Part shown: positions 1 through 8,462 of the stretch, one piece after another
Layout of the letters: every line of letters begins with the position of its first letter
Position numbering within the stretch: the first letter of the stretch is position 1
Assembly: GCA_002842515.1 (NCBI GenBank)
Contig: PHDC01000001.1
Location: 1,860,001 to 1,924,000, forward strand
DNA from: Bacteroidetes bacterium HGW-Bacteroidetes-5
GTDB taxonomy: Bacteria; Bacteroidota; Bacteroidia; Bacteroidales; UBA932
Direction of reading: 5' to 3'
DNA length: 64,000 nt
Position numbers and translations under genes: made by a program
The notes under the pieces: model-generated
The model's database searches: none
What the model saw: only the letters and a program-made list of their open reading frames with translations
Told to the model about the DNA's origin: nothing

Positions 1-1
1 T

Positions 2-1138
2 ATTGCGGGTATCTTCTCTCACTTGGCATCTGAGGTTGGTTATGTGATTCTGATACCTTTGGGAGCGATGATTTTCCACGCTCTGGGAAGGCACCCTATG
101 GCGGGTTTTGCTGCCGCATTTGCTGGGGTGAGTGCAGGTTTCGGCTCCAACTTCTTAATCGGGTCGGTGGATCCTATTTTGGCTGGGCTCTCAACATCTG
201 CAGCGCAGATTATTGACCCCGAAATGAATATCAACCCTATGGTAAACTACTTCTTTATGTTTGCCAGTGCGGTGATGATTACAATTGTGGGGACCTGGAT
301 TACGGAGAAGATAATAGAACCGAGGCTCGGTGTCTATGGCGGGACAGAAAAACCGCTTGAAATTGAGCAACTTACCAAGGTTGAGAAAAAGGGTTTGCGC
401 TGGGCAGGGTATGGCACCCTGATTTTCATTGCTTTAATGGCGTGGACTATTATTCCGGAAGATGGTCTGCTACGTGACCCGCAGACTGGTGGAATCCTAA
501 GATCTCCTTTCTTTTCGGGAATAGTGGTGGGGCTGCTTCTGCTCTTCTTTATTCCGGGTCTTATTTACGGGATTATTGTAAAAACAATCAAGAACGACAA
601 GGATGTTGTAAAGCATATGACCCACTCTATGAAGGGTTTAGGGGGATATATCGTGTTGGTATTTTTTGCTGCCCAGTTTATCTATTGGTTCAACTACTCA
701 AATCTCGGCCTGGTGCTGGCAATTGACGGCGCTCAGTTCCTGAGCCATATTGGCTTTACGGGAATTCCTCTTATACTTGCATTCCTGTTGTTATCTGCTT
801 TTCTCAATATGTTTATGGGGAGCGCATCTGCAAAATGGGCCATTATGGCACCGGTATTTATTCCGATGTTTATGATTTTGGGTTATCACCCCGGTTTTAC
901 TCAGGCCGCATTTAGGATTGGCGACTCAGTAACCAATGTAATTACCCCGATGATGAGCTATTTTGCTCTTATTGTGACATATGCACAACGCTACGACGAG
1001 AAGAACGGAATCGGCACCATAATTTCACTGATGATTCCTTACACAGTAATCTTTATGATTATCTGGGCAATACTCATAACAGTGTGGATGCTGCTCGGAA
1101 TTCCTGTAGGATTTGACGGGCCGGTATATTTGCCTTAA
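2..1138 (+). CDS. AbgT family transporter, 5' partial
   Basis: This is the C-terminal part (about 378 residues) of an inner-membrane transporter of the AbgT family, whose full members are about 500 residues long. The family includes E. coli AbgT (p-aminobenzoyl-glutamate uptake) and pumps that export sulfonamides. The frame is open to the left edge, so the TTG-initiated start in the ORF track is not the real start. Several long hydrophobic helices are visible, along with family-typical stretches such as GFGSNFLIGSVDP and GDSVTNVITPMMSYF, the latter a polar break inside a helix as in this fold. The gene runs convergently to uxuA and ends 60 bp from it. Whether it imports a pABA-glutamate-like compound or exports an inhibitor cannot be read from the sequence. 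Confidence 0.9.
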   Translation: MAGIFSHLASEVGYVILIPLGAMIFHALGRHPMAGFAAAFAGVSAGFGSNFLIGSVDPILAGLSTSAAQIIDPEMNINPMVNYFFMFASAVMITIVGTWITEKIIEPRLGVYGGTEKPLEIEQLTKVEKKGLRWAGYGTLIFIALMAWTIIPEDGLLRDPQTGGILRSPFFSGIVVGLLLLFFIPGLIYGIIVKTIKNDKDVVKHMTHSMKGLGGYIVLVFFAAQFIYWFNYSNLGLVLAIDGAQFLSHIGFTGIPLILAFLLLSAFLNMFMGSASAKWAIMAPVFIPMFMILGYHPGFTQAAFRIGDSVTNVITPMMSYFALIVTYAQRYDEKNGIGTIISLMIPYTVIFMIIWAILITVWMLLGIPVGFDGPVYLP

Positions 1139-1148
1139 CCGATGCAGA

Positions 1149-1198
1149 TTGTCAATTGAATAAAATGTGCAGTTTGTCTATTGAATAAAATGTGCAGA
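1149..1198. repeat. Two-copy 25-bp tandem repeat between convergent genes
   Basis: Two adjacent 25-bp copies (1149-1173 and 1174-1198) share the 18-bp core ATTGAATAAAATGTGCAG. They fill nearly all of the gap between the AbgT gene and the end of uxuA. No hairpin with a T-run is seen, so this is not an obvious terminator. Function unknown. Confidence 0.75.
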
Positions 1199-2374
1199 TT
1201 ATTTACTGAATAACGATTTTGCAATTCCCATCTCCAACCCCCGGAGTTCTGCTATTCCCCTTAACCGGCCAATGCAGGAGTATCCGGGGTTGCTCTTTTT
1301 TGTGAGATCGTCACAAATCTGGTGTCCGTGATCGGGCCTGAGGGGTATTGAAACCTCTCTCTTTTGCTCTATCTCAAGCAGGGCTTTCATCACCTTGTAC
1401 ATATCCACATCTCCTTCAAGATGGTTGGCTTCGTAGAAGCTGCCATCGTCATCTCTTTTTGTGCTTCTAAAGTGAACAAAATTTATGCGGTTGGAGAATC
1501 TGTGCATAATATCAACCAGATCATTATCTGAGCGAACACCGAATGAGCCGGTACAGAGGCACAACCCATTTGAAACATTGGGAACCTCTTTGAGAAGCTT
1601 TTCAAAATCCTCGGCTGTACTAAGAATTCGGGGTAACCCAAAAATAGGGTAGGGTGGGTCATCGGGGTGAATTACCAGTTTTATCTCAAACTTATCTGCA
1701 ACAGGGGTAATCTCTTTAAGGAACAGAATGAGGTTAGACCTAAGTTTATGGGCATCAATGCCGGAGTATACATTGAGTGCTTGTCTGAACTGCTCTATAG
1801 AAAAGCTCTCTTCCGACCCGGGCAGCCCGGCAATAATATTTTTGGTGATGGTATCTCTCTCTTGTTGTGACATCTGCTTAAACCTCTCCTCTGCTCTAGC
1901 TATCTCTGCCGGGGTGTACTCTGCAAATGCCCCCTCTCTATTGAGCAGAAAGAGATCAAATGCAACAAAAGCATCTCTTTCGAACCTTAGCGCTTTTGAA
2001 CCATCTTCCAATGTATAGGCCAGATCTGTTCGGGTCCAGTCCAGTACCGGCATAAAGTTGTAGGTGACGGTTTTTACTCCGCAATGAGACAGGTTTATGA
2101 GGGTCTGTTTGTAGTTCTCGATATATTTTACAAAATCTCCGCGTCGTGTTTTAATATCTTCGTGGACGGGAACGCTCTCTACAACACTCCAGGTTAACTC
2201 TGCAACTTCAAGCTCTTTTTTCCTCTTCTCAATTTCGGAAACCGGCCATACATCTCCGTTGGGAATATGATGGAGTGCGGTTACCACACCATTTACCCCG
2301 GCCTGTCTTATATCCCATAAAGAGACCGGATCGTTGGGGCCGAACCACCGCCAAGTTTGTTCACACAGATACAT
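1199..2374 (-). CDS. uxuA: Mannonate dehydratase
   Basis: Cytoplasmic D-mannonate dehydratase converting D-mannonate to 2-keto-3-deoxy-D-gluconate (KDG) in the glucuronate/fructuronate branch. The 391-residue length is close to E. coli UxuA (394). Family motifs seen are [19 protein letters not shown] at the N-terminus, [12 protein letters not shown], the [19 protein letters not shown] region and [13 protein letters not shown] near the C-terminus, which supply the metal-binding His/Cys/Asp residues of the TIM barrel. It is the last gene of the leftward operon, 17 bp after the SDR gene. With that SDR and KdgK it completes fructuronate to mannonate to KDG to KDG-6-phosphate. The uronate isomerase (UxaC) that would feed it is not in the window. 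Confidence 0.95.
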   Translation of the reverse strand: MYLCEQTWRWFGPNDPVSLWDIRQAGVNGVVTALHHIPNGDVWPVSEIEKRKKELEVAELTWSVVESVPVHEDIKTRRGDFVKYIENYKQTLINLSHCGVKTVTYNFMPVLDWTRTDLAYTLEDGSKALRFERDAFVAFDLFLLNREGAFAEYTPAEIARAEERFKQMSQQERDTITKNIIAGLPGSEESFSIEQFRQALNVYSGIDAHKLRSNLILFLKEITPVADKFEIKLVIHPDDPPYPIFGLPRILSTAEDFEKLLKEVPNVSNGLCLCTGSFGVRSDNDLVDIMHRFSNRINFVHFRSTKRDDDGSFYEANHLEGDVDMYKVMKALLEIEQKREVSIPLRPDHGHQICDDLTKKSNPGYSCIGRLRGIAELRGLEMGIAKSLFSK

Positions 2375-2391
2375 ATTAAGAGATTATAAGA

Positions 2392-3201
2392 TTAAATTGA
2401 AAATGCATCAAAACCACCGTCAATCACTGTAAGGGTACCGGTTACAAAAGCAGATGCGTCACTGCTCAGCCAGTGAAGGGTGCCAAGAATCTCTTCCGGG
2501 TTTCCGAACCGCCCAAAAGGGGTGTGCGCTATTATGTTTTTTGCCCTTTCGGTGTAAGAGCCATCTTCATTGAGCAGAAGAGCTCTGTTCTGTTCGGTTA
2601 TTATAAAACCCGGAGCAATTGCGTTAACTCTTACCTGTGGCCCGTATTTTATTGCGAACTCGCCGGCAAGATACTTTGTGAGATTTGTAACAGCTGCCTT
2701 TGCAGCTCCATAGCCGACAACTCTGGTAAGTGGCCTTATGGCAGATTCAGATGAGATATTGATAATTATGCCTCTCCTCTTTTCTGCCATTATTTTGGAG
2801 AAGACCAGTGTTGGTAAAAGGGTGCCAAACAGGTTTAGATCTACCACGAACTTCAGAGATTCCATATCGAGGTCGAAGATTGTTTTGTCCGGGGGGATTG
2901 TTGCACCGGGCACATTACCACCGGCGGCATTTATGAGAACATCTATAGTGCCGTAAAGGGATATAATTTGGGCATAGTTCTGCTCAAGCAACTCTCGGTT
3001 CAGCACATCGGTATGTAAAAACAGGGCCTCTTGACCTCTCTCTTTAACGGATCTCTCCAGAGCTTTACCCGCAATTTCGTTTCTATCCAGGATTACCACT
3101 TTACAAGTTTGTGCCGCAAAATAGTCTACCATTTTTGTCCCCAATATGCCGGCTGCACCGGTAATTAGGATCACCTTTCCTTTAATATCAAACAGGTTCA
3201 T
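2392..3201 (-). CDS. uxuB: SDR-type D-mannonate oxidoreductase (fructuronate reductase)
   Basis: Short-chain dehydrogenase of 269 residues, predicted to reduce D-fructuronate to D-mannonate with NAD(P)H. The Rossmann motif is TGAAGILG, followed by INAAGGN, the catalytic Ser in NISSESA and the YGAAK Tyr/Lys pair. The signature RVNAIAPGFIITEQNRALL and the end VTGTLTVIDGGFDAFS are typical of the YjmF/UxuB-like SDR subfamily rather than KduD. It is not homologous to E. coli UxuB, which belongs to the mannitol dehydrogenase family; the symbol describes the role. The start is the internal ATG (MNLFDIKGK), because the longer ORF would overlap kdgK and adds a tail absent from the family. Lies between kdgK and uxuA with gaps of 16-17 bp. 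Confidence 0.85.
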   Translation of the reverse strand: MNLFDIKGKVILITGAAGILGTKMVDYFAAQTCKVVILDRNEIAGKALERSVKERGQEALFLHTDVLNRELLEQNYAQIISLYGTIDVLINAAGGNVPGATIPPDKTIFDLDMESLKFVVDLNLFGTLLPTLVFSKIMAEKRRGIIINISSESAIRPLTRVVGYGAAKAAVTNLTKYLAGEFAIKYGPQVRVNAIAPGFIITEQNRALLLNEDGSYTERAKNIIAHTPFGRFGNPEEILGTLHWLSSDASAFVTGTLTVIDGGFDAFSI

Positions 3202-3217
3202 AATAAAAGTGTTATAT

Positions 3218-4261
3218 TTAACGAGAGACTCTGCCGCTTCCATCTCCGGAGAGAACTCTCTCTATCTCCTCTAATGTAACCAGGTTAAAGTCTCCGTAAA
3301 TTGTGTGTTTAAGTGAGGAGGCGGCAACTGCAAAATCGAGAGCTTTTTGACCATCATCCGGATGATTCAGCAATCCATAGATAAGGCCACCCATAAATGA
3401 GTCACCGCCACCCACTCTGTCGACAATATGTGTTAAATCATACAATTTAGAGCTATAGAATTTATCTGCAGTGTACATTACTCCTCCCCATAAATTGTGG
3501 TTTGCATTTATGGAGCCCCGGAGCGTGATTACAATCTTAGTTGCTTTTGGAAACTTCAAGGCGATCTCTTTACACACGGGCTCAAAATCTTCTGGAGTGA
3601 TCTCTCCTCCGTTTTTATCCACGTCAAAGTGGGTTGGTTTTATGCCGAATATCTTTTGGGCATCCTCTTCATTACCAAGTATAATATCGCACTCCCTTAC
3701 AAGAGCGGGCATAATCTCAGATGCCTCTTTCCCGTATCTCCACAAATTTTTGCGATAGTTAAGATCTACCGAAATAGTTATACCCATCTCTCTGGCCACC
3801 GAGATCGCCTCAAAACAGGTGTCGGCAGCCCCTTGAGAGAGAGCAGGTGTAATTCCTGTCCAGTGAAACCAGCAGGCATCTTTAAAGATCTCGTGCCAAT
3901 TGACCATCTTAGGGGTAATCTCCGATATGGAAGATCCCGCTCTGTCGTAAACCACTTTACTTGGTCGTGCAATTGCACCGGTCTCAAGAAAGTAGATTCC
4001 CATTCGCTCTCCACCTCTTAGAATATGGGTTGTGCCTACTCCAAATTTTCGAAGATTCATAAGAGCACTATCTGCAATATCGTTTTTAGGCAACCTTGTA
4101 ATAAACTCTGTTGCCATACCCAGATTGGCAAGAGAGACTGCCACATTAGCTTCGCCTCCGCCAAATGTGGCATCAAATTCTCTCGCCTGAGAGAATCTTT
4201 GATACCCGGGAGTGGCCAAACGGAGCATTATCTCTCCAAATGTTATGATCTTTTTATCCAT
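3218..4261 (-). CDS. kdgK: PfkB-family 2-keto-3-deoxygluconate kinase
   Basis: Ribokinase/PfkB-family sugar kinase of 347 residues, predicted to phosphorylate KDG to KDG-6-phosphate in the cytoplasm. The N-terminus ITFGEIMLRLATPG and the substrate-binding FGGGEANVAVSLANLG are typical of KDG kinases. The PfkB signature with the catalytic Asp is VDRVGGGDSFMGGLIYG near the C-terminus. Cotranscription with the uxuB-role SDR and uxuA supports KDG as substrate over ribose or fructose. The KDPG aldolase needed next is not in the window. It is slightly longer than E. coli KdgK (309), partly through an acidic insert before residue 230, as often seen in Bacteroidota homologues. Confidence 0.9.
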   Translation of the reverse strand: MDKKIITFGEIMLRLATPGYQRFSQAREFDATFGGGEANVAVSLANLGMATEFITRLPKNDIADSALMNLRKFGVGTTHILRGGERMGIYFLETGAIARPSKVVYDRAGSSISEITPKMVNWHEIFKDACWFHWTGITPALSQGAADTCFEAISVAREMGITISVDLNYRKNLWRYGKEASEIMPALVRECDIILGNEEDAQKIFGIKPTHFDVDKNGGEITPEDFEPVCKEIALKFPKATKIVITLRGSINANHNLWGGVMYTADKFYSSKLYDLTHIVDRVGGGDSFMGGLIYGLLNHPDDGQKALDFAVAASSLKHTIYGDFNLVTLEEIERVLSGDGSGRVSR

Positions 4262-4285
4262 AGTAACTTAGATGCAGCTCTTTAA

Positions 4286-5053
4286 TCACTTTATTTGTTG
4301 GTAACACATTTGCAAAACCACTGAAGCATACCTCTCTCCAAGAAGCAGTTGACTCTCCCTGTCAAAATGGGGGTCTTTCTCATTTGAGACGGTTTTTGTC
4401 CCCTGTGCAGATATGCAGGCAGAATTAGGGATAACCTCGGATATTCTATTAATAACCGGATTAAAATTTGTGGCATAGGGCAACCACCAGGGGGCTATCT
4501 CTCCGGCAATGAATGGAACATTACAACACCCCAGATCCTCTCTTAGATCCTTCACAAAAGCAGCTAATTTCGTTAAATAGTCACCCGGCTCTTCACTGTT
4601 TCCCTCTCCCTGATGCCAGATTATGGCAATAAGCCGGCCCATTTTAAGAGCAGCTTTTGTTCTCTCTACGGCTTGTGAGTAGTAGTTTTTTTCGGGATTC
4701 TCCCTGGACCACTCCTCCATTGTTGATCCCCCTCTTGCATTTACAACAAGAAGAATCTTGCGACCTGTTTTTTCGAAGATTGTTTTCCCAAAACTGTATG
4801 CAGGCGACATCTGTTGCATTGCAAGATCTTTTCTAATTGTAGAGTATTTGTTAAACGGATTTGATGCGGGTTCTGCACTATTTTCCGGATTAAGCAGATA
4901 TACACCCTCCACAATTGAGTAATCACTTTCGAGAAGTACTCCCCTTCCGGCCATATTAGATTGTCCAATAAGCAGGAAAACATCGTATTCACATTGCGAG
5001 TAAACATTGCAGGCGAATATCGCGAATAGGATTGTAAGCAGATATCTTTTCAT
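4286..5053 (-). CDS. Secreted SASA-type carbohydrate O-acetylesterase (SGNH fold)
   Basis: Exported 255-residue esterase of the sialate O-acetylesterase/CE6-like (SASA, formerly DUF303) family. A signal peptide covers about residues 1-20. SGNH blocks are visible: LIGQSNMAG with the nucleophile Ser32, ARGGSTMEEW, WHQGEGN and DPHFD, which supplies the Asp/His pair near residue 232. It probably removes acetyl groups from polysaccharide in the periplasm, opening the substrate to the lyase and hexosaminidases of the same operon. The exact acetylated sugar is not determined by sequence. It lies 24 bp from kdgK and 9 bp from the GH18-like gene. Confidence 0.85.
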   Translation of the reverse strand: MKRYLLTILFAIFACNVYSQCEYDVFLLIGQSNMAGRGVLLESDYSIVEGVYLLNPENSAEPASNPFNKYSTIRKDLAMQQMSPAYSFGKTIFEKTGRKILLVVNARGGSTMEEWSRENPEKNYYSQAVERTKAALKMGRLIAIIWHQGEGNSEEPGDYLTKLAAFVKDLREDLGCCNVPFIAGEIAPWWLPYATNFNPVINRISEVIPNSACISAQGTKTVSNEKDPHFDRESQLLLGERYASVVLQMCYQQIK

Positions 5054-5062
5054 ATTCCAAAT

Positions 5063-6100
5063 CTATTTAGATTCCCACATAATTTCAAGCCCCCCAAACT
5101 CAAATATATCCAGCCCTCTGAATGTATGGAACTTTTTCGCCTCGGTGAGAATATATTTTAAAGAGATGATTAGGTTGTCCCAACCTTGTGGCTGGAAAGA
5201 TGTAAGCGGGCCGTCATCTCCAAGAGTATTAAGACTAGTTTTTACGGCAACACTCACAGATCTTGGGTACTCTGCAGCAGCTGTCAATACAGGGGTGGCC
5301 ATCTCGATAACCCTTTTAGCCTGATAGTTATATGCCATAACCACAACCTGGTCACAATGTTGTAAAAACTGTTGTGCACCACCCCAGGAGAGTAGGCCGG
5401 TGTCGTATCGCGATTGAAAGAAAAAGCCTAAAGCTTGATTGAGAGTAAGTGAGCCCATCTCTTTTTTTGCCAGAGACATCACCTCAACGGTGCGTTTAAG
5501 CAGTAGGTCATTATCTCCACCAATTCCGTAGTTCTCCTGCCAGGCAAGGGTGAGCCCCTCCGGGCGGCGCGTAGAGTTGATTTTAAGTATATGAGGTTCT
5601 AAATCTGCCGAGATTCCGTCAAACCTCTGGTTTGCATCTACAGAGTTGTTAAACTCTTTTATCCAATCCAGATCCTCCTTGATTGGGTCGTCACTAACAT
5701 AGAGTTTAAGATTGCTTAAGCTCAGAGCGTGTATCGTAATGCCATTTTCGTGAGCCAGTTTGTTGAATGTCAGGTACCAGCTTTTAGGAATATAGAGAGA
5801 TGAAGATGGTTTGTCGTAAGCAATATAGACATCTGTAAACCCAAGCATCACAAGCTTGGCAACCAAATCTTGCGGGTTCTCTATGTATTTTTTTACGGTT
5901 CTCGAAGCGTAGACATAGACGCTTGACCGAAGGTGAGATTCCCCTCCTGTCTCAATAACATTTTTAAAATCATTTGCTCTTGAACGCATTAGAGCGGTAA
6001 CTCCCGGGCTTTGACCCTCTTTTGAACAGGATTGTGCTACCACAATCTGCGGGGTAATTAAAATTAACCCCAATATTAACGCTTTTAATGTATGGCTCAT
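5063..6100 (-). CDS. Divergent GH18-like secreted TIM-barrel protein
   Basis: A 345-residue exported protein (signal peptide about 1-22) that I do not recognise as a named family. Its strand pattern suggests a TIM barrel of the GH18/GH85 type: SVYVYAS, GFTDVYIAYD, GITIHALSL, FDGISADLEPH, QVVVMAYNYQ and FRGLDIFEFGGLEIMW. The segment DGISADLE aligns with the GH18 catalytic DGxDxDxE, keeping the last Asp and the acid/base Glu but with Ser for the first inner Asp. VVVMAYNY resembles the GH18 beta-6 MxYD motif. The position between a GH20 and an esterase supports an endo-hexosaminidase role on GlcNAc-type linkages, but this is inference. Its start overlaps the end of the GH20 gene by 4 bp. Confidence 0.6.
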   Translation of the reverse strand: MSHTLKALILGLILITPQIVVAQSCSKEGQSPGVTALMRSRANDFKNVIETGGESHLRSSVYVYASRTVKKYIENPQDLVAKLVMLGFTDVYIAYDKPSSSLYIPKSWYLTFNKLAHENGITIHALSLSNLKLYVSDDPIKEDLDWIKEFNNSVDANQRFDGISADLEPHILKINSTRRPEGLTLAWQENYGIGGDNDLLLKRTVEVMSLAKKEMGSLTLNQALGFFFQSRYDTGLLSWGGAQQFLQHCDQVVVMAYNYQAKRVIEMATPVLTAAAEYPRSVSVAVKTSLNTLGDDGPLTSFQPQGWDNLIISLKYILTEAKKFHTFRGLDIFEFGGLEIMWESK

Positions 6101-7671
6101 TTTTTTGTGAGGTTTTGCATTATTGAGTAAATCTTAAACAATTTCTCTGTTCTCAGACCATTTATCTCTACCAACTCCTGATGGTAAAGAAATCCTTTGT
6201 TGAGTGAGATAAATCTCTTATTGATATTTTTTGCCTCTTTAACAAGGGGCTCCAGTTTTTTAATAAACAGGGGTGCAAGCTCTCTGTTAAAAGCAGAAGA
6301 TTCATATTCACTCTCAATCTCCTTGAACATAAGATACTGAACACGAATATCAAACATCAGTTTGAAGTGATCGAACTCCTTTAGGTTGGCTTTTGGGTTT
6401 AAGCTATAAAGTTTAGAACGCAGATTTTTAGTCTCTGCCAGGATTTCCGTTACACCTTTTTTGTTGAGATCTTCTCCTTTAACAAGCACCTCTTGCGGTG
6501 CTGTCAATATCTCCCACAACTGCTCTCCCTCTCCTTTGGTGAGGCCGAATCTCTCCATAGCATAATTAACTACAAACTGTTCTGAGTTAACTGCACCTTC
6601 TGTTTTTAGAGCCTCTCCGTAACAGGCAACAATGATCCGAAATCCCGAGAGCGGGTAGACATAGCGAATAGGATACATCTGGATTACCTCCCAGTTGGTG
6701 TCGTACAAGAAGCCGTAAGTGCCACCATTTGACCAGGAGGTCATTACAATCCCCTGGTAGTTTTTCTCTCTGCAGTATGGAATGAAAACCTCCTGATTTC
6801 TAAAGTGTTTGTTCCACTGTGTTAAATAGAGATTATCCGGATGGCTTCTTATTGCCGGAGATCCCCAGAATGTAACCCCAGCCCGGTAGAGTTTGTTGAT
6901 ATCTCCAAAGTGGTCATTCTTCCAGCCATAGTTCCAGTCAACAAAGATTGCATTCTTTGGAAGCTCCGATACAGCCTCCGGGTATTTTAAGATAACATCT
7001 GCCCATAGAATTGGCTGTTTGCCAAGGTCACTTACTATTTTGCACATAGCTTTTACATAGTCTACAAACAGTTTGGATTTGCCCACCTCGGCAGCTTTTT
7101 GAGCGCAAAGTTTGCAGGAGCCCAGCAGATATGTCTCGTCACCTCCGATATGAAAATATTTTGAGGGGTGTTTAGATGCTACCTCTTTAAAAATCTCAGA
7201 AAAGATCTCTATGCACTCCTCCTCCTTCATAGGACACACCTGAGAGACCTCCTTTCTATCCTCTTTTATATGTGCATACCGGTCGTGGGAGAGGATGTAC
7301 TCTGCGTGGCCGAAGCAGTTTTGCAAAGGGATAACATCTATACCTAAGGTGGTGCAATATTTTATAAATGAGTCTACCTCCTCTTCGCTATATGCATATT
7401 TATTTGAAAGAGTTGCGTGGTTTTTAAAAGGGAATGTAGCCTCCCACTCCATAATAATTGTGTTAATACCAAAGCCGGACAACTCCTTTGCAAAAGATTT
7501 GAGTGCCGGCATAGTCATTATCTGGCACCGGAGATCTATATGAAATCCCTTAACCGCGAATTCAGATCTCTCTGAGGAGAAAGCTTTGGTTGTTGCAGAT
7601 AAGAAGATTAGCAGACTTAAGAGAATAGCAATTTTTGCAATCAAATAGTTATTCGTTACACCTTTTCTCAT
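6097..7671 (-). CDS. Atypical GH20-family glycoside hydrolase
   Basis: Exported 524-residue GH20-type protein. The catalytic Asp-Glu pair is in HIGGDETYLLG, preceded by GINTIIMEWEATFPF and QNCFGHAEYIL barrel strands. It lacks the N-terminal GH20b domain found in the other GH20 of this operon, and its C-terminal 200 residues are helical and charged. This architecture is seen in GH20 relatives annotated as beta-N-acetylhexosaminidases with unusual specificity. The start is the internal ATG (MRKGVTNN), which gives a signal-anchor-like N-terminus and a 16-bp gap from nagB; the longer ORF would overlap nagB. Likely releases terminal hexosamine from oligosaccharides in the periplasm. Confidence 0.8.
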   Translation of the reverse strand: MRKGVTNNYLIAKIAILLSLLIFLSATTKAFSSERSEFAVKGFHIDLRCQIMTMPALKSFAKELSGFGINTIIMEWEATFPFKNHATLSNKYAYSEEEVDSFIKYCTTLGIDVIPLQNCFGHAEYILSHDRYAHIKEDRKEVSQVCPMKEEECIEIFSEIFKEVASKHPSKYFHIGGDETYLLGSCKLCAQKAAEVGKSKLFVDYVKAMCKIVSDLGKQPILWADVILKYPEAVSELPKNAIFVDWNYGWKNDHFGDINKLYRAGVTFWGSPAIRSHPDNLYLTQWNKHFRNQEVFIPYCREKNYQGIVMTSWSNGGTYGFLYDTNWEVIQMYPIRYVYPLSGFRIIVACYGEALKTEGAVNSEQFVVNYAMERFGLTKGEGEQLWEILTAPQEVLVKGEDLNKKGVTEILAETKNLRSKLYSLNPKANLKEFDHFKLMFDIRVQYLMFKEIESEYESSAFNRELAPLFIKKLEPLVKEAKNINKRFISLNKGFLYHQELVEINGLRTEKLFKIYSIMQNLTKK

Positions 7672-7687
7672 ATCTTCCGGTTTTAAT

Positions 7688-8449
7688 TTATAATAGATAT
7701 TTAGCACTCTCTTTATCGCAATACAATGTAGCAAAATTATGCCTTCTTAAGATTGATGCCGGAGACTCCTCGAGGATTTCTCCATTGATAACAGCGTTTA
7801 TTGCATTTGCTTTGGAAGGAGCAGGCACAATACAAAAGATTCTTCGGGCACTTAATAGAGCAGGAATAGTCATTGTTACTGCGTGGGTCGGAACATCTTC
7901 CAGTTTTGAGAAAAAACCGTCATTCACCTGCTGGTTGCGGCAAGTTAAGTCCAAAGATACAATCTTAACTATCTCCGGGTCGCTAAATAGTGCAACGTGA
8001 GGGTCATTAAAAGCGATGTGAGCATTCTCGCCAATTCCCATAAATACGATGTCTATAGGAGATTTCTTGAGCAGCATAGAGTAATCTTTGCAAATCTGAG
8101 AGGGATCCTCTCCCAAATCGGAAAGATAGTTCACAGATTTCAGGTGGATTTTATCAAAGATTTTTGTTTTGAGAAAATTACCAAACCCCTGAGGGGAGTT
8201 ATGCGGCAAACCAATATACTCATCCATATGGAAAGCATTTACTTTTTGCCACTCAATATCTTGCTCCAGGAGAGAGGATAAAAACTCATTTTGAGAAGGG
8301 GCAGATGCAAATACAATTGAGAGTTCACTCTTGGTTTTTAACTCTTCTCTAATGTAAAGTGCGGCCTCTTGTGCCGCCGTTAAGCCCATCTTCTCTCTTG
8401 TCTCAAAGATTTTAATTTGCAGTCTATCTTTATAGAATTGTTTTCTCAT
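7688..8449 (-). CDS. nagB: Glucosamine-6-phosphate deaminase
   Basis: Cytoplasmic 253-residue NagB/6-phosphogluconolactonase-fold isomerase-deaminase converting glucosamine-6-phosphate to fructose-6-phosphate and ammonia. Conserved motifs are FHMDEYIGL and MGIGENAHIAFNDP, the latter supplying the catalytic general base Asp and the His of the family. Sequence similarity to E. coli NagB is moderate, so a related amino-sugar isomerase (AgaS/GamA-like) is a minor alternative, but adjacency to nagA supports the call. The start at MRKQFYK avoids overlap with nagA. The gene lies between nagA and the second GH20 with short gaps. Confidence 0.87.
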   Translation of the reverse strand: MRKQFYKDRLQIKIFETREKMGLTAAQEAALYIREELKTKSELSIVFASAPSQNEFLSSLLEQDIEWQKVNAFHMDEYIGLPHNSPQGFGNFLKTKIFDKIHLKSVNYLSDLGEDPSQICKDYSMLLKKSPIDIVFMGIGENAHIAFNDPHVALFSDPEIVKIVSLDLTCRNQQVNDGFFSKLEDVPTHAVTMTIPALLSARRIFCIVPAPSKANAINAVINGEILEESPASILRRHNFATLYCDKESAKYLL

Positions 8450-8462
8450 TTTAATTTCTTGA

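Noticed and set aside
23-1138. TTG at 23 as the true start of the AbgT gene
   Set aside because: The frame is open upstream to the window edge and the family needs about 130 more N-terminal residues.
2392-3201. KduD (2-dehydro-3-deoxy-gluconate 5-dehydrogenase) for the SDR gene
   Set aside because: The APGFIITEQNRALL and RPLTRVVGYGAAKAA segments fit the YjmF/UxuB-type mannonate oxidoreductase, and the gene is next to uxuA.
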